Part shown: one piece after another, positions 45,354-54,816 of the stretch
Position numbering within the stretch: position 1 is the stretch's first letter
Layout of the letters: each line of letters opens with the position of its first letter
DNA from: JABDMH01 sp965223165
GTDB taxonomy: Bacteria > Bacteroidota > Bacteroidia > Chitinophagales > Saprospiraceae
Length of the DNA stretch: 64,000 nucleotides
Assembly: GCA_965223165.1 (NCBI GenBank)
Contig: CBDCVQ010000009.1
Location: 434,001-498,000, forward strand
Direction of reading: 5' to 3'
The notes under the pieces: model-generated
What the model was told of the DNA's origin: nothing
The model's database searches: none
The model's input: only the letters and a program-made list of their open reading frames with translations
Program-made: the position numbers and the translations under genes

Positions 45354-46681
45354 GGCCTAGGTAGCACCCATTTTCTTGTCCTCCAACTTCTGACCTCTGC
45401 AGCCAGGTTCACCTCCGAATCCACCAGTGGGGCACTACGCCGTCCATTTAGCGTCACCCTGCTGTCGCAGAAGACCTTTGGTCGATCAAAGCCCTTTGCT
45501 CGATATTCATCCGCCAGAAAATGAGCAAACTGCAGAATCATATCCGGCTGGGTGCTCATCATTTTTTCCTGCTGTGGGCTCAGGTATTCATAGTTGGCCA
45601 CCCACTCCACCTTTTGCTCCTGGTCGTCCTTTACCACAAACTGTGCGTGTCCCGCCTTCTCCATGAGCATCACTCGCCACGAAAATCGGTACCCCTGCTC
45701 ATGCCAGAAGACAGACCCCGGATAAAGGACATAGCGAAAGGGTATCAGGATCTGGAAAATCAGATAGAGGGACAGCAGGACACCCATAGTACGGGAAAGA
45801 TGAGGCCCCTCCCATTGGGACGGGTACGGAGGTTTGGCGCCGAGCCTGTCTCGGGCCCAGTCCAGTAATCGCTCATGAAAGGCCGCCGAGAAAAATATCA
45901 AGGTGCTGAGGATCATGATATACGGAAACATACCAATCTGAAACAGCGCTGCCGTCATGAGATGAAAAAATAACACGGTGCCATAGGCAAAAAGACGCGT
46001 GGCCGCATTCCACAAAAAGAATGCAATGGTCAAATCGTAGATCGCCCCGCCCCAGCTAAAGAAATAGGCGGCCCACTCATAGTTGAGCAAGGACCCGACC
46101 ACCGGTAAATGGGCCAGCGAAGGCAACCATAGTTTGAGGGGCATCGCTTCAAATAACCAATCGGGATTGAGCTTTGCAAAGCCGGCAAAGAAATACACCA
46201 ATGCCAGTTGGGCCTTGAATATCAGTATACTCCATGCGGGTACTTCTTGCAGCGGTGACTGCCGTCTCCATCGTACGTCCAGCGAGAAAGAGCGATTAGC
46301 CGGTACTAGGATGAGGAGAAAAGCCACTAGGCTGACGAAGTAGTAGTGATTTAAATAATTGGTCTTATCAATCAATTCGATATAGGTGAAGCTCAGGAAG
46401 AAGATCACCGCGGATGCCCGGTAGAAGAGCCCCAGCATAATGCCCAGGGCTGACAGAAAAGCTACCAGAAAGAGGAGATGCATCCCGACAAATCCAAGCG
46501 GCTTGACCCAGTCAAATCCCAGGAAAGTGAAATAATAAACGGGGTCTACGTAGAGCTCGGTGATCCAACCCTTAAGGAAAAAACGCAGCAGACTGATTGC
46601 CATCATAAAACCAAAAAGCACCCTGAAGGTGATCAGTGGTGCTATGGAGGCAGGTGCGCCTATTTTCCTTTGCCAATCCAT
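45350..46681 (-). CDS. HTTM (vitamin K-dependent carboxylase-like) membrane protein
   Basis: 443 residues. The N-terminal ~290 residues hold the HTTM domain with several helices; the segment FIDK-like IELIDKTNYLNHYYFVSL corresponds to the conserved lysine region of gamma-carboxylases, and FKAQLALVYFFAGFAKLNPDWLFE is another family mark. The last ~140 residues are soluble (WHEQGYRFSWRVMLMEKAG, then FCDSRVTLNGR). Bacterial members sit in iron-uptake-like operons with imelysin and TonB receptors, and their reaction is not established. The stop overlaps the receptor start (ATGA). A family-1 repeat element separates it from the upstream imelysin gene. Confidence 0.92.
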   Translation of the reverse strand: MDWQRKIGAPASIAPLITFRVLFGFMMAISLLRFFLKGWITELYVDPVYYFTFLGFDWVKPLGFVGMHLLFLVAFLSALGIMLGLFYRASAVIFFLSFTYIELIDKTNYLNHYYFVSLVAFLLILVPANRSFSLDVRWRRQSPLQEVPAWSILIFKAQLALVYFFAGFAKLNPDWLFEAMPLKLWLPSLAHLPVVGSLLNYEWAAYFFSWGGAIYDLTIAFFLWNAATRLFAYGTVLFFHLMTAALFQIGMFPYIMILSTLIFFSAAFHERLLDWARDRLGAKPPYPSQWEGPHLSRTMGVLLSLYLIFQILIPFRYVLYPGSVFWHEQGYRFSWRVMLMEKAGHAQFVVKDDQEQKVEWVANYEYLSPQQEKMMSTQPDMILQFAHFLADEYRAKGFDRPKVFCDSRVTLNGRRSAPLVDSEVNLAAEVRSWRTRKWVLPRP

Positions 46682-46693
46682 GATCCAGACCAG

Positions 46694-46859
46694 CTAGTAG
46701 AGTTTAGCTCTAAATCGTGTTGTTAATTCCAATGTCTTTGGTCCGCATACTCCATGGCAAAGCCTCGCGTTAGCCACGACCATGGCTGAGGTTTGTACCT
46801 CGTCTGCGAACAAAATCCTATCAGAATTAATCAACATAGCTAATGTGAAGCTCTACTAG
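46694..46859. mobile_element. MITE-like element, family 1, internally shortened copy
   Basis: 166-bp copy with ends CTAGTAGAGTTTAGCTCTAA and, reversed, CTAGTAGAGCTTCACATTAG. It shares AATGTCTTTGGTCCGCATAC, GCAAAGCCTCGC and GCGAACAAAATCCTATC with the full copy but lacks about 60 bp of its middle. It lies inside an operon, and its right end supplies the TAG stop codon of the imelysin gene (46858-46856). No target duplication is seen. Confidence 0.85.
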
Positions 46860-48004
46860 TCACCGTCGTTGTCTTGATTGGTGATCGTAATGCCCATGAC
46901 GGATGCCATGTCCGATTTAATTAGCGTGACTATTTCTTGGAGATTCAAAAAGACATCCACCAGCGCCTGATTACCCATCTCGATCTGCACAGCAAAATCA
47001 CTATGCAGTCCCTTCGATCTCGCTAAGGCTTCACCAAATCGGGCTCGTAAGTCGGTGACGATACCGGCTTGATCCAGCGACTCGAGGTACCGATAATACG
47101 AAGGGCCGCTCTTGTCATCAATCCCACGTCCTTCAAACAAATCCTGATACGCCTCTATGCCTCGCACCAGCAGATCCCGGCCATAGCCACCATGCAGCGA
47201 CTCGACCGCTTTTGGTCGCGGTACACCGGCACTCCGTACCCCCGAAGGGATGGCTACTTTGCCGTCGCGAAGAAATCGTTGGAAGTGCAAATCTATCGCA
47301 TTGGTGAGTTGGCCGACCGCACTACCTACGTCGGTGCCCCTTGATTGATCACTGGTAAAGTCCGGCAAGAAGGTGCCGTCGCTCCACTGCTGCTGTACGG
47401 CCTGAACCGCATCGACCATCTCCTCGACCAGAGCCAGCAGATAATCGACCCTGGCGCTTTGCTCAAAGTCAGCCATGATCATCTCGGCGGCGCCGGCGTT
47501 GACGAGGTAGTCCAGCGCAGGCAGGCCTTCTGCTCCCTTGTTGGCGATCGACCCAAAGGTGTAGGTTCCGGCAGCGATGTTGCCCTCGATCTTCTCTTCG
47601 TCACTGGGATAAAGGTTGAGGGCAGCACGCAACGCATTATTCTCGGTGGGTCCAAATTGGTAGATCGCGGCCTCTTGCCAGCTCAACCAGGTGGACTTCA
47701 ACGCCGCTCGTAGCCCCTCAAGCGTATGCTCGCTCCGCTCAGTAGTAAAGGCGTTGGTGGCATTTGCCAGTGCCTGCATTTCCAGCGCCAAGTTTTCGTA
47801 AGCAGGCTTGATAAAATGATCGGATACGTGCACCGCCATGGCTTGCCGCTCCGCCGCCAGGTCCAGGCCAGGCTCAGAAGGACCACCCATGGGATCGTCC
47901 TTGCCACAGCTGATCAAAACGCAGATAGCCATCACGATCAGTTGACGACTACCCATGGCGCGGTGCCTCCGAGCAGCATGCATAGGATGCTTAGTTTTTG
48001 TCAT
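46856..48004 (-). CDS. Imelysin-family lipoprotein
   Basis: 382 residues from ATG 48004-48002, which overlaps the upstream stop (ATGA). The signal region MGSRQLIVMAICVLISC ends in a lipobox cysteine (residue 33 from this start; ATG at codon 17 is an alternative). The body is a helical imelysin fold with two repeated halves: LSWQEAAIYQFGPTENNALRAALNLYPSDEEKIEGNI and GLPALDYLVNA in the first, SLHGGYGRDLLVRGIEAYQDLFEGRG in the second. Imelysin-like proteins act in iron or haem acquisition at the envelope. Its stop codon lies in the end of a family-1 element. Confidence 0.92.
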   Translation of the reverse strand: MTKTKHPMHAARRHRAMGSRQLIVMAICVLISCGKDDPMGGPSEPGLDLAAERQAMAVHVSDHFIKPAYENLALEMQALANATNAFTTERSEHTLEGLRAALKSTWLSWQEAAIYQFGPTENNALRAALNLYPSDEEKIEGNIAAGTYTFGSIANKGAEGLPALDYLVNAGAAEMIMADFEQSARVDYLLALVEEMVDAVQAVQQQWSDGTFLPDFTSDQSRGTDVGSAVGQLTNAIDLHFQRFLRDGKVAIPSGVRSAGVPRPKAVESLHGGYGRDLLVRGIEAYQDLFEGRGIDDKSGPSYYRYLESLDQAGIVTDLRARFGEALARSKGLHSDFAVQIEMGNQALVDVFLNLQEIVTLIKSDMASVMGITITNQDNDGD

Positions 48005-49473
48005 AGATCATCTTGTACGGGTTGAAGCACAGGATAGGCAGAGACCAGCAGGCTCTTCGCCTCGTTTAGGCCGGCCACCGTGACCTTCCAAAAGTTGCCG
48101 CCCGCACCAAAGAGTTCGTTCTTAATTCGATCAATCTCCGCCAATGGCAAGGCTCTCTCCGGGTTGTATCGCAGCGCATTGGTAAAGGCCCAGGCTTCCG
48201 ATAGCACATGGAAGGCCTCGCCTGTTTTTCCCTCATTGAGCGCACTCAGGGTCGCATTGATATAATGGACTGCCGTAGCAGCAGCCACCTCTTCGAGTGC
48301 TGTGGCCACTTCTTTACGTTTGGCATCCTTGGTCACCAGGTCATTGTTTACGATGGCCGTGCGGCCTGCGATAAATCCCTGCATGATACGATCATTGGTA
48401 CCCAGCAGCGGGTCCACCACATTGGAATAGTGGCTCCAAAATCGATCTTCCGATCCGCGCTCACTTGGCCAGTTGGAGGTAAAATCGACGGGAGGATTCC
48501 AATAGCCAAATGCCTCATCCCAATGATGCTCCATGTCCGTGTAGTTCTTCCCTTCGCGCAGCTCCGTATTTTCCACCTCATCGCCGATGCGCTCGTCGCT
48601 GAAATAAGTATTGTAAATCTGGTTGTACATGACGGTGCCCATCAGTCCTTTCTCAATCAGCTGGGTAAATTCCCTTCCTTTATCATCTACCAGCACCGTC
48701 TTACCGCTGTTTTCCCGGACCAACAACCCCCCTACTCCCTCCGCCGCCATCTGACCCGACCGACTGGCCGCTTCCGCCGCATCAAAGAGGTTCTCCATGA
48801 ACCTATCATCAAGATCGGGCTGAAACGTCTTGCCCCTCAGCTGCTTGCTGGAGGTGAAGCTAAAGAAGCCATTGCCATCGTCCCCGGTGTTGGCGTAGGC
48901 ATCTCTGAGGAGCTGGGCTGAGATGGTGCCACCGCCATCGCCTTGTATCAGGTACGCCTTTATCTCCTCCACCATGTCCAACCGCTCATTCTGACCGCTG
49001 TATGAGACGCTGGACCCCCCATCTCGTGCAAAGGCATAGGTCGCCGGAGGGGTTGGAATGATTGCGATGGTGTTGACCGCCACCTGCAGATCTTGCTTGT
49101 CCCCATCATTATCGGTGATCTCAAAATCGATCTCGTATGTCGTGCCGAGCAGGGCATTGCCCGGTATAGGAAAGGTGACATTGGCAGTGATGCTCGTTGC
49201 GTCCACCGGTACCGTTATGGCCTGTGGGCTGCCGCCTTCGGGAGTGGCCGTGAAGGAAGCAATTCCATCTTCGGCGGTAGCTTGTACGGTTATCTGGACC
49301 TCGGCTCCTCGGGTACCCTCGAAGGTACTCGCATTGGGGATCAGGGCAATGTCACCAGCCGTGACGGGATCATCATCTTTGTCACAAGCTATCAAGACCA
49401 CTGCTGCCACGATCCCGGCTAGCAAGCATCTCACGCTCGATCTGACATCCCTATACAACTGCGATGAAATCAT
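48001..49473 (-). CDS. DUF4856-type lipoprotein of iron operon
   Basis: 490 residues with a signal ending AVVLIAC (lipobox). A ~100-residue beta-rich N-terminal domain (about 35-135, VTAGDIALIPNASTF...DIDFEITDNDGD-like) is followed by the DUF4856 region from YAFARDGGSSVSYSGQNERLDMVEEIKAYL to the end. Visible family signs are QLLRDAYANTG, FTQLIEKGLMGTVMYNQIYNTYF, NYTDMEHHWDEAFGYW and LSALNEGKTGEAFHVLSEAWAF. DUF4856 proteins co-occur with imelysin, HTTM and a TonB receptor in Bacteroidota and are presumed to be iron-related. First gene of the four-gene minus-strand operon. Confidence 0.92.
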   Translation of the reverse strand: MISSQLYRDVRSSVRCLLAGIVAAVVLIACDKDDDPVTAGDIALIPNASTFEGTRGAEVQITVQATAEDGIASFTATPEGGSPQAITVPVDATSITANVTFPIPGNALLGTTYEIDFEITDNDGDKQDLQVAVNTIAIIPTPPATYAFARDGGSSVSYSGQNERLDMVEEIKAYLIQGDGGGTISAQLLRDAYANTGDDGNGFFSFTSSKQLRGKTFQPDLDDRFMENLFDAAEAASRSGQMAAEGVGGLLVRENSGKTVLVDDKGREFTQLIEKGLMGTVMYNQIYNTYFSDERIGDEVENTELREGKNYTDMEHHWDEAFGYWNPPVDFTSNWPSERGSEDRFWSHYSNVVDPLLGTNDRIMQGFIAGRTAIVNNDLVTKDAKRKEVATALEEVAAATAVHYINATLSALNEGKTGEAFHVLSEAWAFTNALRYNPERALPLAEIDRIKNELFGAGGNFWKVTVAGLNEAKSLLVSAYPVLQPVQDDL

Positions 49474-49833
49474 TCGCCCAATCTTTCCCGGTGTTTGCTT
49501 GCAAAACTAGCTTGCCCATGCAGCCTGAACAATAGCAATGATTCAGAATATCAGCCCCTTATCATCGTTAGTCCACTACCTAATGCTAGGTAGCCTTCCG
49601 CACCACTTGGTTAGTCAGATGCTGAGCCAATGAAAGCGCCGCTCCCATCCTAGGGATTAAGTGTCTTCCCGTGCGATCGGGGCACAGTCAGGCCCCAATT
49701 ACAGTTAGCGAGTCTCAGGGCATTTTCTTGCCCCACCGTTTAGGGCAGAGTTATTTCGATGGGGCCCACGGATACACTTTCTACATTCCATTGCTAAAAG
49801 TGTATCTTAGAATAAACTAACTCCCTACAAGAC
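49474..49833. other. Divergent intergenic region, possible operon promoter
   Basis: 360 bp between the iron operon and the NmrA-like gene. A perfect 7-bp inverted repeat CTACCTA/TAGGTAG with a 4-base loop lies at 49576-49593 and may be a regulator site. No gene and no clear Fur box were recognised. Confidence 0.4.
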
Positions 49834-50721
49834 ATGAGCGCTCAGAAAGTATTGGTGGTCGGATCCACGGGACTTGTCGGCATGGAAATTTGCCGTCTCC
49901 TGTCTGAGTCCAACTTCTCCTGCCGGGCCCTGGTCCGAGCATCTTCAGATCCTGACAAAGTGAAAGCCCTGGAGGCGCTTGGCGCCGAGCTTGCCCAGGG
50001 TGACCTAAAAGATCCCTCTTCATTGGATGCCGCATGCCAGGGGGTATTTGCCGTGATTTCCACGGCATCATCCACATTGTCCCGTAGCGAGGGCGATTCT
50101 ATCCAGACCGTGGATCACGATGGCCAGGTGAATCTGGTAAAATCTGCGGCCAGTAGCGGCGTACAAAAGTTTGTATTCGTCTCATTTCCCCAGCCCGACT
50201 CAATGGAATTTCCTCTTGCCCAGGCAAAAGATGCCGTGGAGAAGGCATTGGCAGCCAGTGGCATGGACTGGACCAGCCTGAGGGCCAATTGGTTTATGGA
50301 GGTTTGGCTAAGCCCTGCGCTTGGATTTGACTATCCAAACGGAAAAGCCACGGTCTATGGCAGCGGCGATCAAACGTTAAGCTGGATCTCTTATTCGAAC
50401 GTGGCCCAATTTGCCGTCGAATCTGTCCTCAATGCGGCCGCTCAAAACCGGATTATTCCCATCGGTGGGCCGAGGCCGATCAGTCCAAACGAAGTAGTGG
50501 CCATCTTTGAACGGATTCATGGCAAGACCTTCGAAGTAACCCATGTGCCGGTGGAGGCGTTACAGGGTCAGTTCGACAATGCCGGCAATCCGTTAGAGCA
50601 ATCGTTTGCTGCACTTATGCTCATGTACGCCGAAGGCGCTCCGATGGAGATGGAAGACGTGGTCAGTGATTTACCCGTAGAACTTAAGTCTGTCGAGCAG
50701 TACGCCACTCAGGTGAAGTAA
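49834..50721 (+). CDS. NmrA-like NAD(P)-binding SDR-family protein
   Basis: 295 residues. The N-terminal Rossmann motif VLVVGSTGLVGMEICRLL (GxxGxxG) and ALVRASSDPDKV fit atypical short-chain dehydrogenases of the NmrA/HSCARG type, which bind NADP and often sense redox state rather than catalyse. DLKDPSSLDAACQGVFAVIS, VQKFVFVSFPQP and a C-terminal substrate region (GGPRPISPNEVVAIFERI) follow. No YxxxK catalytic pair is evident. The next gene starts 57 bp downstream in the same direction, so they may be co-transcribed. Confidence 0.88.
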   Translation: MSAQKVLVVGSTGLVGMEICRLLSESNFSCRALVRASSDPDKVKALEALGAELAQGDLKDPSSLDAACQGVFAVISTASSTLSRSEGDSIQTVDHDGQVNLVKSAASSGVQKFVFVSFPQPDSMEFPLAQAKDAVEKALAASGMDWTSLRANWFMEVWLSPALGFDYPNGKATVYGSGDQTLSWISYSNVAQFAVESVLNAAAQNRIIPIGGPRPISPNEVVAIFERIHGKTFEVTHVPVEALQGQFDNAGNPLEQSFAALMLMYAEGAPMEMEDVVSDLPVELKSVEQYATQVK

Positions 50722-50777
50722 CGGGCAACCTCCTTATTCCAAATGCGTCGGAGGCGAATACAGAACTCCCAAGCAAT

Positions 50778-53700
50778 GTGGATCAGCTAGAACAATTTCA
50801 GAAGGCTATTGAGATCCTGGAAAGCCAGCGCAGCTTGTTGGGCGATGCGGCCACAGATGCGGCCATTGAGGCCGTGCGCCAAAAGTCCATGCCCAACCGC
50901 GGTAAAGACGGACATCTCGCAGGAGAGCGAAAACTGGTGACGATCATGTTTGCCGATGTGTCCGGCTTTACGCAGCTGTCCGAGCGCCTGGACCCGGAGG
51001 AGGTGCGCGAGTTGATGAATGATTGCTTTGACCACCTCGTGCCGGTCGTGCAGAAATATGAGGGGACGGTAGACAAATTCATTGGCGATGAAATCATGGC
51101 GTTGTTTGGGGCTCCCAAAGCGCACGAGCGTCACGTCGAAATGGCCTGCCATGCAGCGCTTGATCTCTTTGCAACCATTGATGCATTCAACCGGCAGAAG
51201 GATGTGAATCTGGCGTTGCACATCGGGATAAACACCGGTCTGGTCATCGCAGGCGGCATCGGATCGGAGGGCCGTCAATCCTATTCCGTGATGGGGGATG
51301 CCGTTAATCTGGCGGCCCGCCTAAAGGACGCCGCGGGGTCGGGCGCCACCTATGTAGGCGCGGATGTGCACGATCTGGCCCAGGCTTTTTTTCACTTTGC
51401 TCCCTTACCCCCCATTTTACTAAAGGGAAAGAGCGAGCCCATTCGCATCTACCGCCTGCAGTCCAGGCGGGAGCAAACCAAGCGATTTCAACAATCCGCC
51501 ATGCGCTCCAATCTGATCGGAAGGACGTCCGATCTTCGCATGCTTAGCCAGATATTTCTCAACGTAACCAACGGGCAAGGTAGCCGCGTGGCCGTCGTGG
51601 GTGAGTCCGGTATTGGAAAGAGCAGGCTGGTCTCGGAAGCCCGACAATCCACCAATGGAGAGGTGGCCTGGGTCGAGGGGCGAGCCCTCTCGTATACGAG
51701 GCAGCACATCTATCAGCCAGCCATCGAGATTTTGATGAAGTTGTTGGATGCACCCGCTGGGGTAGAGAGTGAGCAACTGAAGTCGCTCCTCGAAAGAAAT
51801 CTCGAGAACATGCTGGGTGTGAAAGGCAGGGATTTGCTTCCTTTCCTTGGGCGTATGGTGCAGCTTCCACTGACAGAGGAAGAAGAAGTCGATGTTAAGT
51901 ATTTGAAGGCTGAAGCGCTTCGAGAACGCATTTTTTCGGCTTTTACCCGCTTTCTGGAGGCCCACTGCCAACGTCGACCGCTGATCACCGTATGGGAAGA
52001 TTTACACTGGTCGGATCCATCCAGCTTAGCATTGATCGAGAAGATCATGCCATTGTGTGATCAATCACCTTTAGTGATGGTCTTGATATTTCGACCGAGA
52101 AAACAAGAGCGAATATGGACCCTGCATTGCGAAAGTGTCGAAAAATTCAAGGAGGGCTACCAGACCGTGCACCTGCATCCATTGTCCTCCCAGAACAGCG
52201 GACAATTGATTCGCAACCTCATCCGGCTCGACAATGTTTCTGCAGAAGTTGAAAAACTGATATTCGACCGTGCAGAGGGCAATCCGTTTTTTGTCGAAGA
52301 ATTGATTCGCTCATTATTGGACAAAGGCCTGCTCTATCTGGAGAAGAATGAAATCAAAGGTACGCCCGCGCTTGAAAAAGTCCAATTGCCCAGCACTTTG
52401 CACGGTGTCGTCGCCTCTCGAATTGATCAATTGCCAAGCAACGCCAAATATGTACTACAGACCGCCTCGGTCATCGGTCGCATCTTTGATGATCTCATCC
52501 TCTCCTCACTGTGCCAGCGGCTTAAGCCCGACCTAGAGCTCGGGGTGATTTTGCATAAACTTATCGAGTTGGAACTAATTCGGGAGCGAAAGGACAGTGG
52601 CCCCAACGCTGCCTATATTTTCAAACACGTAACCACACACGAGGTGGCCTATCAAAGTCTGCTGCAGGCGGACAGGAAAAGACTACATCGACTTGCCGGC
52701 GAGGCCATTGAGCACATGCGAGGAACTCATGGAGATGATCATGCAGAGACTTTAGCACATCATTTCGAGCATGCGGAGGAACCGGAAAAAGCCATTCATT
52801 ATCTGCAACTGGCCGCACTCAAGTCCAAGAAGGCGCATTCAAACGAAGAGGCAATTACCCTCTACCAAAGGGCCATTGATCAGGTACAACTCCTCCTAAA
52901 CGCCGGTGGTGATACGGACGGTCACGATGCATCGTTGTCACAACTGTTGGAGAGCCTGGCCGACGTACTTGAACTTACCGGACAATATGAGCAAGCCAAA
53001 CAGACCTACCAGCCTGCGATCGATAGTATAGGAGATGCAGAATCGCTGCATCTAGCCAGACTCCATCGCAAACTTGGACTATGTCATATGGCGAGCAGTC
53101 AATTTGCTGTGATCCAAGATTACCTGGACAAAGCGGAAGGCTTGCTGGCCCAACATGCCCAAACGCGAGATGCCGCCTGGTGGCACGAGTGGCTGGAAAT
53201 CATGTTGGAGCATGCCACGCTGTGCTATTGGACGAATCAGGTGGACACCATGAAATCGGTGGCCGCCAAGATTCGATCCGTCATTGATCTCCACGGCAAC
53301 GATCAACAAAAATTGAGGCTTTATAACGCCCTGGTGCTCATGCGATTCCGAATCGAGAGCTATCTCGTCAGCGCCGAAACCGTTGCCCTCGCCGAAGAGA
53401 TGATCCTTATCAGCAACAAAACGATCAACCTTCGAGACAAGTGCCAGGCCGAATTTCTCTATGCCTTTACCTATTTATGGCACAATGCCATCGAAGAGAG
53501 CATTCCACCCATGGAATCATCGCTTGGCTATGCGGAAAACATCGGAGATAAACTGCTCCGAACTCGAAATCTGACCTACCTGACCATCGCGCATCGTCGA
53601 CTGGGTCATTTGGACTTGGTAGCCGAGTATGCCAGTCGAACTTTCAAATCAGCCAAGGAAATTGGAATGGCTGAATATATGGGTACGGCGCGGGCTAATC

Positions 53701-54041
53701 AGGCCTGGCTTGCCCGGAGACGAGGGGAGAATCAGCGGGTCGAACCACTGGCAACAGAAGCCCTAACCTATTGGGGAAAGGTGCAGCACAATCACTCCAG
53801 CAAGGCTTTTGTGTGGACACTTGCTTTCCCCCTGGCCGCGCACCACCTGGCAAAAGGCAACCTCTCTGCGGCTGTCCAACAATTCAGCGAAATGCTGCAA
53901 CCCAGTCGCAAAATCTTTGAGGGCGATTTGCAACAACAAATGCAACAGGTCGTCGAATGGTATCATGGCCATAAAACGGATCGTCTGCAGGATGCCATCA
54001 GGGAGACGCTCGGTCTTGCCGAGAAGCTCAAATACCTCTAG
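50778..54041 (+). CDS. Class III nucleotidyl cyclase fused to AAA/STAND ATPase and TPR region
   Basis: 1087 residues from GTG 50778; the ATG at 50776 is out of frame. A short helical start (about 1-35) precedes a class III cyclase domain (about 50-225). Its metal residues lie in MFADVSGFTQLSE and FIGDEIMALFG, and the end shows GINTGLVIAGGIGSEGRQSYSVMGDAVNLAARL. Next is an AAA-type ATPase with Walker A GESGIGKSRLV (about 275) and a Walker B-like LITVWEDLHWSDP (about 403), and finally a long helical TPR-like region (about 640-1087). The order matches multidomain signalling cyclases common in Actinobacteria and Myxococcota. It probably makes cAMP or cGMP in response to a protein or ligand input; no transmembrane segment is seen. 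Confidence 0.93.
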   Translation: MDQLEQFQKAIEILESQRSLLGDAATDAAIEAVRQKSMPNRGKDGHLAGERKLVTIMFADVSGFTQLSERLDPEEVRELMNDCFDHLVPVVQKYEGTVDKFIGDEIMALFGAPKAHERHVEMACHAALDLFATIDAFNRQKDVNLALHIGINTGLVIAGGIGSEGRQSYSVMGDAVNLAARLKDAAGSGATYVGADVHDLAQAFFHFAPLPPILLKGKSEPIRIYRLQSRREQTKRFQQSAMRSNLIGRTSDLRMLSQIFLNVTNGQGSRVAVVGESGIGKSRLVSEARQSTNGEVAWVEGRALSYTRQHIYQPAIEILMKLLDAPAGVESEQLKSLLERNLENMLGVKGRDLLPFLGRMVQLPLTEEEEVDVKYLKAEALRERIFSAFTRFLEAHCQRRPLITVWEDLHWSDPSSLALIEKIMPLCDQSPLVMVLIFRPRKQERIWTLHCESVEKFKEGYQTVHLHPLSSQNSGQLIRNLIRLDNVSAEVEKLIFDRAEGNPFFVEELIRSLLDKGLLYLEKNEIKGTPALEKVQLPSTLHGVVASRIDQLPSNAKYVLQTASVIGRIFDDLILSSLCQRLKPDLELGVILHKLIELELIRERKDSGPNAAYIFKHVTTHEVAYQSLLQADRKRLHRLAGEAIEHMRGTHGDDHAETLAHHFEHAEEPEKAIHYLQLAALKSKKAHSNEEAITLYQRAIDQVQLLLNAGGDTDGHDASLSQLLESLADVLELTGQYEQAKQTYQPAIDSIGDAESLHLARLHRKLGLCHMASSQFAVIQDYLDKAEGLLAQHAQTRDAAWWHEWLEIMLEHATLCYWTNQVDTMKSVAAKIRSVIDLHGNDQQKLRLYNALVLMRFRIESYLVSAETVALAEEMILISNKTINLRDKCQAEFLYAFTYLWHNAIEESIPPMESSLGYAENIGDKLLRTRNLTYLTIAHRRLGHLDLVAEYASRTFKSAKEIGMAEYMGTARANQAWLARRRGENQRVEPLATEALTYWGKVQHNHSSKAFVWTLAFPLAAHHLAKGNLSAAVQQFSEMLQPSRKIFEGDLQQQMQQVVEWYHGHKTDRLQDAIRETLGLAEKLKYL

Positions 54042-54816
54042 AGGGGTCGGTGACCGCGCCCGACCCGGACCTGCTTTTGTGTGCCTCAGCCCATGCTCAC
54101 CTTCTTTAGGCGGGTCAGGAGGTCATTCGTCCAGGCGGGTTAAATAATACCCAAGTCATGCATGGAGATGTGGACGTGAGAAGCCACCCCGTGCGCTCCC
54201 GGTGCGTCAAGACTTGGTGTCCCCGCCGAACTAAATGAAGGGAGCGTCTTCCACCCAAGGTGGCATGGGGTCTCGCGGACCTCTAACGGACTCAACCGCA
54301 AAGCGGATGGGATGGTAAATGCAAGCATCCAGGACACACCTGCCGCTCTACAATTGTGCACTTGTGGCATCTGGATGGCGATGATGTGGCTTCATTTAGG
54401 GCATTGGCTATGGTCCCCACATTGATAATCTCTCACCATCTGCTGATCGGGATCCGCGAGACCATAATAGTCGATTCATCTAATTGTAGCGATTTCATTC
54501 CGACCTCCTTTCTTTCGCGCGGGTGGGTTGCACAATGTCCATTGACCGACTCATCACCGGCTCCCTTGTGCCTCGATTGGCCGAAGGGTCTGCTTGCATT
54601 GTGCATCGCACCATCAGTGATAGAGAGGTAGAAATCGAGCGTACCCATAGCCATCATCGTGTATCTGTCGAAACCCATTCCTAAGAGTAACGGTACAATG
54701 GCTCCAAACGATCGTACGCAGCTACATTAAACTGCACAATTTGATTTTTTTGTAAATTCAAATCTTAACAAGCGCTCACCCATTTTTTCAGCATTTTTGG
54801 TCCAAACATTTTATGA
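54042..54816. other. Long intergenic stretch, nothing supported
   Basis: 775 bp between the cyclase gene and the methyltransferase gene. No gene is supported. A short TTGGTGTCCCCGCCGAACT near 54210-54228 weakly resembles the GTTTGGCG hairpin of the family-2 element. Composition turns AT-rich near 54730, at the left border of the methyltransferase island. Confidence 0.35.

Noticed and set aside
42897..49473. Polysaccharide utilisation locus
   Set aside because: The receptor is FecA-like, no SusD is present, and the partners are imelysin, DUF4856 and HTTM, which mark an iron-type operon.
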